DNA of 64,000 nucleotides, taken from NCBI RefSeq assembly GCF_024505145.1, contig NZ_JANIAA010000002.1:186001-250000 (forward strand), read 5' to 3'. Shown one piece after another: positions 16,391-24,625 of the stretch. The notes below the pieces were generated by a model. That model had not been told where the DNA came from. It saw nothing but the letters and a program-made list of their open reading frames with translations, and did not search any database. This stretch comes from Streptomyces rugosispiralis. GTDB taxonomy: Bacteria > Actinomycetota > Actinomycetes > Streptomycetales > Streptomycetaceae. A program made the translations under genes and the position numbers. Numbering within the stretch: the stretch's first letter is position 1; each line of letters starts with the position of its first letter.

Positions 16391-16459
16391 GGTTCATGGT
16401 GCCGTGGCCGCCCGCGGGGCCCGGTCACCGTCCCCCCGCTGACCGGCGTCCGCTGTGGC

Positions 16460-16961
16460 TTAGTCCACCTCCTCCTGGAGCCTGGCGGTGGCGAGGGGGA
16501 TTCCGGACAGTCGGGAGATGCTCTTCGCCCATGCCTCGGGGTGCTTGTTGACCCAGGCGTTGGCCCGGATGACGCGGCGCGTCAGATCCCGCAGCGCGGC
16601 CTTCTTCGACGGATCGTCGAGGGCGGCGGAGGGCGCGTAGAGCATCCCGGGCGGATCGATCACCGGCTTGAGGGGCTCGAGGACGCGGGCGTGCTGCTGG
16701 GTCTGGGGCGATGGCGGTGTTCGGATCCCAGACGACGAACGCGTCGGCGTGTTCGCCGTTGAGGGCGGCTGATCCGGCGGCGGTGTCGAGGTTGACGACC
16801 TTGACGTCGTCCCCCGAGGCCAGCAGCGCGCGGTGCAGACCGGCCTTGTTCGGGGTGCCGACGACCAGGGTGACCTCGGAGGGGTCGGTCTTGCCGGAGC
16901 CGTCGCTTCCGGTGGCGCTGCCGCAGCCTGTCAGAACCAGGGCCGTCGCCACGGTGAACAC
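16460..16961 (-). pseudogene. Decayed sulfonate-type substrate-binding lipoprotein
   Basis: The N-terminal frame (from 16961) reads a lipoprotein signal with lipobox LTGCGSA, then EVTLVVGTPNKAGLHRALLA and NGEHADAFVVWDPNTAIA. Near 16705 the homology jumps to another frame: QTQQHARVLEPLKPVIDPPG, and continues to a TAG at 16460 through DLTRRVIRANAWVNKHPEAW. A single-base shift in a run of C explains this. The total of about 167 codons is half the normal size, so an internal deletion is also likely. It resembles SsuA-like proteins and is the second sulfonate-type binding protein in the window, now dead. Confidence 0.7.
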
Positions 16962-16998
16962 GGCGGCGGGCAGGGCACGATGGGCGGGGGGCGCAGAT

Positions 16999-17376
16999 TC
17001 ACGGTGAGACCTCGCTGAGCTGGCGGGGGACGGACGGGGGGAGGAGCCGGCGCAGGGCCGGGGCGACGTCGTGCGCGATGGTGCGGAGGGCGGAGAGCGT
17101 GGCGTCGAAGCCCGGTTCGCCCGGCTGGACCTGGGCGATCAGCTCGTCCGCGAGCCGGATCACCGGATCGGCGGCCAGGGAACGGGCGATGTGGCCGGCC
17201 GGGCCGGTGTGGACGGTGTGCAGCGCGAGCAGTTCCTCGCCGTCCAGCGCGTCCCAGTCGGTGTCCGGGCGCATCTCCGCGCTCCAGGCGCGGGTCCCCC
17301 GCTCCAGGTCGCGCAGCGCGGCGGTGCGGTCCGGAGCGGGGTAGACGGTGCGGGTGACGGCCAGCCGGGGCGAGAC
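16999..17376 (-). pseudogene. C-terminal remnant of an LLM-class monooxygenase
   Basis: About 126 codons matching the C-terminal third of the LLM protein encoded at 35843-36910: LAVTRTVYPAPDRTAALRDL aligns with its [37 protein letters not shown] with [20 protein letters not shown], and TIAHDVAPALRRLLP with [14 protein letters not shown]. The N-terminal two thirds are missing, replaced at about 17390 by an unrelated fragment in the opposite orientation. It lies directly upstream of the dead binding-protein gene, so an old importer-plus-monooxygenase operon has been broken here. Confidence 0.65.
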
Positions 17377-17394
17377 CGCCGCGTCGCGGTATAC

Positions 17395-17863
17395 CCGGGC
17401 GACGGGGGCCGAGCAGATCGACCGGATCCGCGCGGAGCACGCCCACGGCATGGTCTGGACGAGCCGTATCCTCCAGGACGCGCTCGCCCACCTGATCGAG
17501 GACCCCGGCGCGCGGCGCGCGGTGGACGCCGCCCGCGAACGCTATGCCGTCCGGCGGGGCCTGCTCCGCGACGCCCGGCGCGACGAGGGAGTCGACGTGC
17601 GGTGCGAGGACGGGCTCGTACTGTGGGTGCCCGTCGCGCAGGAGCAGAGCGCACTGCTGCACCTGGCCTCGTACGGCGTGACGGTGGCCCCCGGCAGCCC
17701 CTGCCACAGCGGCACCCCGGTACCGGCCCACGTACGGATCACGACCTGCGCCCCGCCCCGGTCGGCCCGCGCCGTCGTCGGGTCACGCGTCAGCGAGGCC
17801 GCCCACACTTCGTCGGATTGCCCATGGGCGTCGGGGAATATGTCGCGGCGCCGTCCGAGTTGA
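17395..17863 (+). pseudogene. C-terminal remnant of a MocR-type (PLP-fold) transcriptional regulator
   Basis: An open frame on the plus strand reads VWTSRILQDALAHLIEDPGA, RRGLLRDARRDEGVDV, LVLWVPVAQEQSALLHLASY and GVTVAPGSPCHSG. This is the small-domain end of the aminotransferase-like half of MocR regulators. The N-terminal DNA-binding domain and the PLP lysine region are absent. It abuts the LLM remnant on the other strand at about 17390, marking a deletion or rearrangement joint. It may once have regulated the neighbouring sulfur genes. Confidence 0.6.
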
Positions 17864-17866
17864 CGA

Positions 17867-17896
17867 TTGCGTGAGGTCACCGGCCTCACGTAGCGT
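17867..17896 (+). promoter_or_regulatory. Possible promoter of leader L3
   Basis: TTGCGT (17867-17872) and TAGCGT (17891-17896) are 18 bases apart. An alternative upstream element is TTGACG at 17860-17865. Unlike the other leaders, about 50 bases of 5' UTR with a GGGAGG site precede the start codon. Confidence 0.35.
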
Positions 17897-17949
17897 TCCG
17901 AGATATCAGCCAGGGCCCGAAGGCCCGTCGGGAACGGGAACGGGAGGCG

Positions 17950-18072
17950 ATGGTGTCGCGACCGATGATCTGCCCGCCCGCGCCGGCTCCGGCCCTGGGC
18001 GGGGGCGTCCGCCTGTACTCCCGGCACCACATCGACCTGCTGCGCGTGGCCGGCGCGCTCTGTCGCCGCTGA
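17950..18072 (+). CDS. Leader peptide L3 upstream of the LLM trio
   Basis: A 40-residue ORF, longer than its relatives, ending SRHHIDLLRVAGALCRR. The core IDLLR with Cys ten residues after Ile matches the family. The conserved Cys is TGT (18061-18063), whereas the extra N-terminal Cys is TGC. GGGAGG precedes the ATG closely, so the true start might be GTG 17953 or ATG 17965. The leader ends 77 bases before the start of the first LLM gene, and a perfect 8-bp inverted repeat fills that gap. Confidence 0.7.
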   Translation: MVSRPMICPPAPAPALGGGVRLYSRHHIDLLRVAGALCRR

Positions 18073-18074
18073 CC

Positions 18075-18121
18075 TGATCACCTCGAGGACACCGCGCCCT
18101 CCCGATGAGGAGCGGTGATCA
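18075..18121 (+). promoter_or_regulatory. Attenuator-like inverted repeat after L3
   Basis: TGATCACC (18075-18082) and GGTGATCA (18114-18121) are perfect complements, separated by 31 bases. The left arm begins two bases after the leader stop codon. An alternative pairing CCTC (18081-18084) with GAGG (18107-18110) shares the left arm, as expected for mutually exclusive structures. Confidence 0.55.
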
Positions 18122-18149
18122 CCCATGGCCGACCAGGGAGGCACCCTTC

Positions 18150-19358
18150 GTGTCCGAGTCCTCATCCACCCCCTTGCACCTCGCCGTCGCCCTCGACGGG
18201 GCGGGCTGGCATCCGGCCGCATGGCGCGAGCCGCAGGCCCGGCCCCGGGAGCTGTTCGACCCGGCGTACTGGACCGATGTCGTCACCGAGGCCGAGCGCG
18301 GGCTGCTCGACTTCGTGACCTTCGAGGACGGGCTCTCGCTCCAGTCCTCGCACCGCACCGAGCCCGACGGCCGCACCGACCAGGTGCGCGGACGGCTGGA
18401 CGCGGTGCTCATCGCCTCCCGGGTGGCGCCGCTGACCCGGCACATCGGGCTGGTGCCGACCGTGGTCGCCACCCACACCGAGCCGTTCCACATCTCCAAG
18501 GCGATCGCCACCCTGGACTACGTCAGCACCGGCCGCGCGGGGCTGCGGATCCGGGTGTCCAGGCGGCGCCACGAGGCGGAACACTTCGGCCGCCGCACCC
18601 TTCCGCGCTTCGGCCCCGAGGATCTGGACACCCCGGTGGTCCGGGAGCTGACCGCCGAGCTCTTCGAGGAGGCCGCCGACTACATCGAGGTGGTACGCCG
18701 CCTCTGGGACAGCTGGGAGGACGACGCCGAGATCCGGGACGTCGCCACCGGACGCTTCATCGACCGCGACAAGCTGCACTACATCGACTTCGAGGGCAGG
18801 CACTTCAGCGTCAAGGGCCCCTCGATCACCCCCAGGCCACCCCAGGGACAGCCGGTCATCAGCGCCCTGGCCCATCAGAGCGTGCCCTACCGGCTGGTGG
18901 CCCGCGCCACCGACATCGGCTACATCACCCCGCACGACACGGACCAGGCCCGCGCCACCGTCGCCGAGATACGCGCCGCCCAGGCCGCGGCGGGCCGCGC
19001 GGCGGAGCCCTTGCACATTTTCGGCGACCTGGTGGTGTTCCTCGACGACGAACCGGGTGCCGCGGCCGCCCGACGGGAGCGCCTGGACGCCCTCGCGGGC
19101 CATCCGTACACCAGCGACGCCAAGGTGTTCACCGGCACCCCCGCACAGCTCGCGGATCTGCTGCTGAGCTGGCAGCGGACCGGACTGACGGGCTTCCGGC
19201 TGCGCCCCGGTGTGATCGGCCACGACCTCGAGGCGATCACCCGCGGCCTGGTGCCCGAACTCCAGCGCCGCGGCGCCTTCCGCCGGTCCTACGAGGCCGA
19301 CACCCTGCGCGGGCTGCTGGGCCTCGCCCGCCCCGCCAACCGCTACGCCACCGTCTGA
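18150..19358 (+). CDS. LLM-class flavin-dependent monooxygenase (first gene behind L3)
   Basis: A 402-residue luciferase-fold oxidoreductase. N-terminal LHLAVALDGAGWHPAAWRE, then LDFVTFEDGLSLQ, THTEPFHISKAIATLDYVS, and PRPPQGQPVISALAHQSVPY mark the family. A C-terminal LVPELQRRGAFRRSYEADTL resembles the NtaA/DszA ending. Start GTG 18150 follows a clear GGGAGG (18136-18141). It heads a three-gene operon (18150-21989) made only of LLM enzymes. The FMNH2 source and substrate are unknown. Sulfur compounds are implied by the leader peptide. Confidence 0.85.
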   Translation: MSESSSTPLHLAVALDGAGWHPAAWREPQARPRELFDPAYWTDVVTEAERGLLDFVTFEDGLSLQSSHRTEPDGRTDQVRGRLDAVLIASRVAPLTRHIGLVPTVVATHTEPFHISKAIATLDYVSTGRAGLRIRVSRRRHEAEHFGRRTLPRFGPEDLDTPVVRELTAELFEEAADYIEVVRRLWDSWEDDAEIRDVATGRFIDRDKLHYIDFEGRHFSVKGPSITPRPPQGQPVISALAHQSVPYRLVARATDIGYITPHDTDQARATVAEIRAAQAAAGRAAEPLHIFGDLVVFLDDEPGAAAARRERLDALAGHPYTSDAKVFTGTPAQLADLLLSWQRTGLTGFRLRPGVIGHDLEAITRGLVPELQRRGAFRRSYEADTLRGLLGLARPANRYATV

Positions 19359-19377
19359 GCCGGAGGGACCACCGACC

Positions 19378-20754
19378 ATGAGCACACCGCTCAAGCAGAT
19401 CCACCTGGCGGCCCACTTCCCCGGCGTCAACAACACCACGGTGTGGAGCGATCCGGCGGCGGGCAGCCATATCGAGTTCAGCTCGTTCGCCCACTTCGCG
19501 CGCACCGCCGAGCGCGCCAAGTTCGACTTCCTGTTCCTCGCCGAAGGGCTGCGGCTGCGCGAACAGGGCGGGAACATCTACGACTTGGACGTGGTGGGAC
19601 GGCCGGACACCTTCACCGTCCTGTCCGCTCTCGCCGCCGTCACCGACCGCCTCGGCCTGACCGGCACCATCAACTCCACCTTCAACGAGCCCTACGAGGT
19701 GGCCCGCCAGTTCGCCAGCCTCGACCACCTGTCGGGCGGGCGCGCCGCGTGGAACGTCGTCACCTCATGGGACGCCTTCACCGGGGAGAACTTCCGCCGC
19801 GGCGGCTTCCTCCCGCAGGACGAACGGTATTCCCGGGCCAAGGAGTTCCTGGCCACCGCCACCGAGCTGTTCGACTCCTGGCGGGGCGACGAGATCGTCG
19901 CCGACCAGGCGTCCGGCACCTTCCTCGACGACGCGCGGGCCGGAGCCTTCGCCCATCAGGGACCGCACTTCGACATCGCCGGGCAGTTCAACGTCCCGCG
20001 CAGCCCGCAGGGCCGCCCGGTGATCTTCCAGGCGGGTGACTCCGAGGAAGGCCGGGAGTTCGCCGCGGCCGGCGCCGACGCCATCTTCAGCCGGTACAGC
20101 ACCTTCAAGGAAGGGCAGGCGTTCTACACGGACGTCAAGGGCCGGCTCGCCCGCCACGGCCGCACCCGCGACCAGCTGCTGATCCTGCCCGCCGCCACCT
20201 TCGTCCTCGGCGACACCGACGCCGAGGCGCGGGAACTGGCCCACGAGGTACGCCGCCAGCAGGTCAGCGGCGCCACCGCGATCAAACACCTGGAGTTCGT
20301 CTGGAACCGCGACCTGTCCGCGTACGATCCGGACGGCCCGCTGCCCGACATCGACCCCGACCCCGGTGAGCACACCGTCGCCCGCGGCCGCGCCCAGGTG
20401 CGGATGTACCGCGATCCGCTGGCCGTCGCCCGGGAGTGGCGGGAGCTGGCGGCGGCGAACAAGTGGTCCATCCGCGACCTGGTCATCGAGACCGGCAACC
20501 GTCAGGCGTTCATCGGCTCCCCGGCCACGGTCGCCGAGACCATCAACTCCTTCGTCCAGGCCGACGCCGGCGACGGCTTCATCCTCGTACCGCACATCAC
20601 CCCCGGCGGACTGGACGTGTTCGCGGACACCGTGGTCCCGCTGCTGCAGGAGCGTGGCGTGTTCCGCACCGAGTACGAGGGCACGACCCTGCGCGACCAC
20701 CTCGGTCTGGCCCACCCCGGCACCGGGGCGGAGCAGGAACGGGCCGCGTCATGA
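19378..20754 (+). CDS. FMN-dependent monooxygenase, NtaA/SnaA/DszA family (copy B)
   Basis: A 458-residue paralogue of the enzyme at 13877-15229, sharing landmarks at matching positions: HLAAHFPGVNNTTVWSDP, FLFLAEGLRLREQGGN, LDHLSGGRAAWNVVTSWDAF, PRSPQGRPVIFQAGDSEEG, LLQERGVFRTEYEGTTLRDH. The start ATG 19378 follows GGAGGGACC by a good distance. The close similarity of copies A and B points to gene duplication within the island, each copy now under its own leader peptide (L2 and L3). Confidence 0.88.
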   Translation: MSTPLKQIHLAAHFPGVNNTTVWSDPAAGSHIEFSSFAHFARTAERAKFDFLFLAEGLRLREQGGNIYDLDVVGRPDTFTVLSALAAVTDRLGLTGTINSTFNEPYEVARQFASLDHLSGGRAAWNVVTSWDAFTGENFRRGGFLPQDERYSRAKEFLATATELFDSWRGDEIVADQASGTFLDDARAGAFAHQGPHFDIAGQFNVPRSPQGRPVIFQAGDSEEGREFAAAGADAIFSRYSTFKEGQAFYTDVKGRLARHGRTRDQLLILPAATFVLGDTDAEARELAHEVRRQQVSGATAIKHLEFVWNRDLSAYDPDGPLPDIDPDPGEHTVARGRAQVRMYRDPLAVAREWRELAAANKWSIRDLVIETGNRQAFIGSPATVAETINSFVQADAGDGFILVPHITPGGLDVFADTVVPLLQERGVFRTEYEGTTLRDHLGLAHPGTGAEQERAAS

Positions 20755-20861
20755 CGTCCCTGGCCGGCACCCCCGGCCGCCGGGTGGCATACGGCCACGA
20801 CCCCGCCCGCGCCGTGCCCGGCGCAGGGACACCCGCCGACCGCTGAGGAGACACCCCGACC

Positions 20862-21989
20862 ATGTCCGGCATCCCCCTCGCGGTCCTCGACCTCGTGCCC
20901 ATCTCCTCCGGCTCCACCGCCGCCGAGGCGCTGCGCAACAGCATCGACCTCGCCCAGCGGACGGAGCGGTTCGGCTACGCGCGTTACTGGTTCGCCGAAC
21001 ACCACCTGAACCCGGGCGTGGCCGGGACCTCGCCCGCCGTCGTCCTGGCCCTGACCGCCGCCACCACCTCCACGATCCGCCTGGGCTCCGGGGCCGTACA
21101 GCTCGGCCATCGCACCGCTCTGTCCACCGTCGAGGAGTTCGGCCTGATCGACGCCCTGCACCCCGGACGGCTGGACCTCGGGCTCGGCCGGTCCGGCGGA
21201 CGTCCCACCGAGCGCACCGGCGACGCGGCGCCCACCACGACACCCGTCATCGGCGGACGCACCCCGAACGGCCTGCGCATCCCGCCCAAGTTCTCCCAAC
21301 AGCGGCTGCTCGGATCGCCCCGTATCGCCCTCCAGCGGCGACTCCTCCAGCAGCCGGGCGCGGAAGCGCAGGACTACGGCGAACAGATCGACGACATCCT
21401 CGCGCTCCTGCGCGGCGACTACCGCTCCGCCGACGGGATCGAGGCACACGCGATCCCCGGCGAAGGCGCCGAGGTGCAGGTGTGGATCCTGGGCAGCAGC
21501 GGTGGCCGGAGCGCCCAGGTCGCGGGCCGGGGCGGGCTGCGCTTCGCCGCCAACTACCACGTCAGCCCGGCCACCGTCCTGGAGGCCACCGAGGCGTACC
21601 GCGCCGCGTTCCTGCCGTCCGATGTGCTCGACAAGCCGTACGTCAGCGTCTCCGCCGATGTCGTGGTGGCCGAGGACGACGCGACCGCCCGCGACCGCGC
21701 CGCGGGCTACGGTCCATGGGTTCGCAGCATCCGCACCGCCGAGGGCGCCATTCCCTTCCCCAGCCCCGAACAGGCCCGCGCCCACGCCTGGACCGACGCG
21801 GACCGGGAACTGGTCGCCGACCGCGTGGACACCCAGTTCGTGGGCTCGCCCGCGCGCGTCGCCGACCAGCTCGAACAACTCCAGGAGGCCACCGGCGCGG
21901 ACGAGCTGCTCATCACCACCATCACCCACCGCCACGCCGACCGGGTGCGCTCCTACGAACTGCTCGCCGAGGAGTGGCGACGCCGCTGA
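20862..21989 (+). CDS. LLM-class oxidoreductase (MsnO8-type)
   Basis: A 375-residue luciferase-like protein beginning LAVLDLVPISSGSTAAEALR and containing RYWFAEHHLNPGVAGTSPAV and LHPGRLDLGLGRSGG, features of the MsnO8-type subgroup. C-terminal VADQLEQLQEATGADELLIT is typical of the family. It is the last gene of the L3 operon, 107 bases after copy B. A 31-codon coupled ORF of doubtful reality fills part of the gap. Its stop is 11 bases from the stop of the convergent aldo/keto reductase. Confidence 0.85.
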   Translation: MSGIPLAVLDLVPISSGSTAAEALRNSIDLAQRTERFGYARYWFAEHHLNPGVAGTSPAVVLALTAATTSTIRLGSGAVQLGHRTALSTVEEFGLIDALHPGRLDLGLGRSGGRPTERTGDAAPTTTPVIGGRTPNGLRIPPKFSQQRLLGSPRIALQRRLLQQPGAEAQDYGEQIDDILALLRGDYRSADGIEAHAIPGEGAEVQVWILGSSGGRSAQVAGRGGLRFAANYHVSPATVLEATEAYRAAFLPSDVLDKPYVSVSADVVVAEDDATARDRAAGYGPWVRSIRTAEGAIPFPSPEQARAHAWTDADRELVADRVDTQFVGSPARVADQLEQLQEATGADELLITTITHRHADRVRSYELLAEEWRRR

Positions 21990-21999
21990 GCAGAGGGGG

Positions 22000-23040
22000 T
22001 CAGGGACGTGGCGGGCGCCGGCGTCGTGCGGGATCGGCGACGGCCGGCGGAACGGCGCCGGTGTCCCGCAGGTGGAAGACGTGCCCCGGCGCCACGATCT
22101 CGTCGATCCGGTCGAGGACGTCGGCGGTGAGCCGCACGTCCAGCGCGCCCAGGTAGGTGTCGAGGTGTTCACGGGTGCGCGGGCCGACGATCACCGAGGA
22201 GACGGCGGGGTGGTTCAGGGCGAACGCCACCGAGAGATGGATCAGCGGCAGTCCGGCCTCCTCGGCAAGCCTGGCCAGGGCATCGGCGGCGGCGAGCTTG
22301 TCGGCGTTGTGCGGCGCCGCGATGTCGTAGCGGCCCGGGATCCAGTCCTTGCGGTAGGACTCCGGCTGCCGGGCCCCCACCCGGTACCTGCCCGACAGCC
22401 ACCCCGCCGCCAGCGGCCCGTAGGCCAGCACGCCGAGGCCGTACCTCTGGGCGAGTGGCAGCACCTCGCGCTCGCCCGACCGGACCAGCGGCGAGTAGGG
22501 GATCTGTTCGGAGACGGGTCGCGAGAACCCCCGTCGCTCGGCGATCCACTGGCCTTCCAGGATCTGTGCGGGGGAGTGGACCGATGTTCCGAAGTAGCGG
22601 ATCTTGCCTTGGTGGACCAGATCGGTGAGCGCCCCGATCGTCTCCTCGAAGTCGGTGGCCTCGTCGGGCCGGTGGGCCTGGTACAGGTCGATGTGGTCGG
22701 TGTTCAGACGGCGCAGGCTGTTCTCCACGGCCCGGAAGATCCAGCGGCGGGAGTTGCCCTCGTGGAGGGGGTTGTCGCCCATCCGGCCATGGAACTTGGT
22801 CGCGAGGAACACATCGTCGCGTCGGCCGCCCGCGAGGGCCTTGCCCACGATCTCCTCGCTCTCGCCCTGGGAATAGACGTCGGCGGTGTCGATGACATTG
22901 ATGCCCGTGTCCAGGGCCAGATGAATGATCTTGATGCCGTCCTCGTGATCGGGATTGCCCCGTGCGCCGAAGTTCATGGCGCCGAGGGTCAGCGGGCTGA
23001 CCTTCACGCCCGTACGGCCGAGGGTCCGGTACGCCGTCAT
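22000..23040 (-). CDS. Aldo/keto reductase, copy 2
   Basis: A 346-residue AKR with the tetrad in VIDTADVYSQGESEE (Asp, Tyr), FLATKFHGRM (Lys) and LYQAHRPDE (His). It begins TAYRTLGRTGVKVSPLTLGA, nearly identical to copy 1 (10307-11353), so the two are recent paralogues. It is the second gene of the minus-strand operon behind leader L4, 41 bases after an alkanesulfonate-monooxygenase-like gene. A role reducing the aldehyde released by desulfonation is plausible. Confidence 0.85.
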   Translation of the reverse strand: MTAYRTLGRTGVKVSPLTLGAMNFGARGNPDHEDGIKIIHLALDTGINVIDTADVYSQGESEEIVGKALAGGRRDDVFLATKFHGRMGDNPLHEGNSRRWIFRAVENSLRRLNTDHIDLYQAHRPDEATDFEETIGALTDLVHQGKIRYFGTSVHSPAQILEGQWIAERRGFSRPVSEQIPYSPLVRSGEREVLPLAQRYGLGVLAYGPLAAGWLSGRYRVGARQPESYRKDWIPGRYDIAAPHNADKLAAADALARLAEEAGLPLIHLSVAFALNHPAVSSVIVGPRTREHLDTYLGALDVRLTADVLDRIDEIVAPGHVFHLRDTGAVPPAVADPARRRRPPRP

Positions 23041-23080
23041 CGCTGGTGCCTTCTTTCCTGGTTTCCGCACGGCAGGCCGG

Positions 23081-24154
23081 TCACGGGGCGGAATCGCGCA
23101 GCAGGGGGAGCAGTTGGTCGCCGATCCGGCCGATCTCCTGCTTGTAGGGGGTGTCGGACAGCACGAAGTGGGTGATGCCGAGCTTGCGGTAGGCGTGGAG
23201 CGCGCGGGCGACATCGTCGGCGGAGCCGACCAGCCAGGTGGTCCCCGCTCCGCCACCGCCGAACTTTCCCGGGGTGGTGTACAGGCAGGTGTCGAGCACC
23301 TCTCCGCGCCGGGCGAGGTCGAAGAGCCGCTGTTGCCCGACCGCCGTCCTGCGGTTTCCCGTCCATGTGGTCTCGCCCGCGCCGGCTGCCATCTTCGCCA
23401 CCTTCTCCTCGGCGGCCCGCCATGCTTCCTCGGTGGTGTCGCGCACCAGTGTCGTGATCCGCAGCCCGAACTCCAGTGGCTTGTGCCGTCGGCCCACCCG
23501 CTCGCTCAGCGCCTTGAGCCGGTCGAGGCGTTCGGCGATCCCGTCGAGGGGTTCACCCCAGAAGAGCTGGACATCGGCCTCGGCCGCCGACACCCGTTCG
23601 GCGGCCTCGGAGGCGCCGCCGAAGTAGAGCGTCGGATGTGGTCTGCCGCCGGTGGGGTACGGGCGTGGGGTGACGGTCGCGCCGGTGACCTGGAAGTGCT
23701 CGCCGTGGAAGGTGACGTCCTCCTCGGTCCACAGCCGCCGCACCAGATGCAGGAACTCCTGTGTGCGGGCGTACCGTTGCGGGGGTTCGATAGTGGTGTC
23801 GCCGTAGGCGGCCGGGTTGTCCAGCCCGCTGACGATGTTGACGAGGACGCGTCCCCGGCTGAGCTGGTCGAGCGTGGCCGCCGCACTGGCGAAGTTCGCC
23901 GGGTGCCAGTAGCCGGGACGGATCGCGATCAAGGGCTTGAACGTCGTGGTCCGGGCGGCCAGCGCCGTGGCGACGGTGAAGGTGTCCGGGCGCCCCCATC
24001 CGGTGCCGAGCAGGGCCCCGCTCCAGCCGTGGTCCTCTGCCGATCGGGCAAGGTCGGTCGAGTACTCGATGGACCCCCAGCCTGATGTCGTGTCGTCGCC
24101 GCGGTGGCCCGGTTCGACGGTGTTGGGTATGTACCAGAGAAATTCCAGGCTCAT
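23081..24154 (-). CDS. Alkanesulfonate monooxygenase-like LLM enzyme (SsuD family)
   Basis: A 357-residue protein with the SsuD pattern: SLEFLWYIPNTVEPGHRG, LLGTGWGRPDTFTVA, LIAIRPGYWHPANFASAAAT, GRVLVNIVSGLD, TLYFGGASEAAERV, and THFVLSDTPYKQEIGRIGDQ at the C-terminus. SsuD uses FMNH2 and O2 to release sulfite from alkanesulfonates. Start ATG 24154 follows GGAAGC. It is the first gene behind leader L4, with a 160-base untranslated region between. The only flavin reductase in the window is a remnant, so FMNH2 must come from elsewhere. Confidence 0.85.
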   Translation of the reverse strand: MSLEFLWYIPNTVEPGHRGDDTTSGWGSIEYSTDLARSAEDHGWSGALLGTGWGRPDTFTVATALAARTTTFKPLIAIRPGYWHPANFASAAATLDQLSRGRVLVNIVSGLDNPAAYGDTTIEPPQRYARTQEFLHLVRRLWTEEDVTFHGEHFQVTGATVTPRPYPTGGRPHPTLYFGGASEAAERVSAAEADVQLFWGEPLDGIAERLDRLKALSERVGRRHKPLEFGLRITTLVRDTTEEAWRAAEEKVAKMAAGAGETTWTGNRRTAVGQQRLFDLARRGEVLDTCLYTTPGKFGGGGAGTTWLVGSADDVARALHAYRKLGITHFVLSDTPYKQEIGRIGDQLLPLLRDSAP

Positions 24155-24314
24155 GATGCTTCCGATCGCTGTTTGCCCGGTGCGGGGCCCGGGGGTTCGG
24201 CGTCACCGGAGCGCGTGGTACGCACACAGCGGCCGGCGAGCGGTCCCTACAGGCAGGGGGCGCCGGCGCGTGTCCGGAGGACTGTCGGCGCGGTGGAGCG
24301 GAATCGACGCGGGA

Positions 24315-24386
24315 TCAACACCGCGCGCTGGACACGCGGAGGAGGTCGACACAACGCTCGCTCGTAAGGAGCAGGACCTCACACAT
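24315..24386 (-). CDS. Leader peptide L4 (minus strand, divergent from L5)
   Basis: A 23-residue ORF ending LLTSERCVDLLRVSSARC. It has three Cys residues, all TGT, the last directly before the TGA. It is almost identical in its C-terminal 15 residues to L5, which is encoded divergently 165 bases away. The minus-strand promoter TTGACA (24422-24417) and GAGACT (24399-24394) predicts transcription starting at the ATG, so the mRNA would be leaderless. The SsuD-like gene follows 160 bases downstream. One of the two clearest members of the family. Confidence 0.8.
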   Translation of the reverse strand: MCEVLLLTSERCVDLLRVSSARC

Positions 24387-24393
24387 GTGAACG

Positions 24394-24422
24394 AGTCTCG
24401 GTGTGCGTGTTCCGAATGTCAA
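24394..24422 (-). promoter_or_regulatory. Predicted promoter of leader L4
   Basis: Consensus TTGACA (24422-24417), a 17-base spacer, and GAGACT (24399-24394). Predicted start is at or one base before the L4 ATG (24386). Confidence 0.6.
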
Positions 24423-24515
24423 TGAGTCCCCTGCGGCCCCGGCCCGACATCGCCGGATGTGATGAGGACGGCAGTGGCCCCGCGACGGTTTACCCGTCCG
24501 TATGACAAGACGTGG

Positions 24516-24545
24516 TTGACAGGGTGGCGAGCCATCACGGAATCT
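24516..24545 (+). promoter_or_regulatory. Predicted promoter of leader L5 and the 11-gene operon
   Basis: Consensus TTGACA (24516-24521), an 18-base spacer, and GAATCT (24540-24545). Predicted start is at about 24552, the first base of the L5 ATG. It mirrors the L4 promoter on the other strand. Confidence 0.6.
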
Positions 24546-24551
24546 CTGCCC

Positions 24552-24623
24552 ATGACTTCCGATCCGCTGCTGACCAGCGAACGCTGCGTCGACCTGCTCC
24601 GGGTTTGCAGCGCGCGGTGTTGA
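24552..24623 (+). CDS. Leader peptide L5 of the 11-gene organosulfur operon
   Basis: A 23-residue ORF ending LTSERCVDLLRVCSARC. It has three Cys codons: two TGC and the conserved terminal one TGT (24618-24620), immediately followed by TGA. It starts where the predicted promoter would initiate transcription. A hairpin begins two bases after the stop, and the substrate-binding protein gene starts 255 bases downstream. Close similarity to L4 suggests the two arose by inverted duplication of a leader-promoter unit, so that one signal controls both divergent operons. Confidence 0.82.
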   Translation: MTSDPLLTSERCVDLLRVCSARC

Positions 24624-24625
24624 TG

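Noticed and set aside
20751..20846. 31-codon ORF overlapping the stop of NtaA-type copy B (ATGA) in the L3 operon
   Set aside because: The overlap is suggestive of coupling, but the peptide has no motif, no Cys and no relatives I recognise. Not enough to call a gene.
24253..24280. GTCC/GGAC hairpin with flanking GCGC arms downstream of leader L4
   Set aside because: Contains internal mismatches and starts more than 35 bases after the leader stop, unlike the clean stems after L3 and L5.
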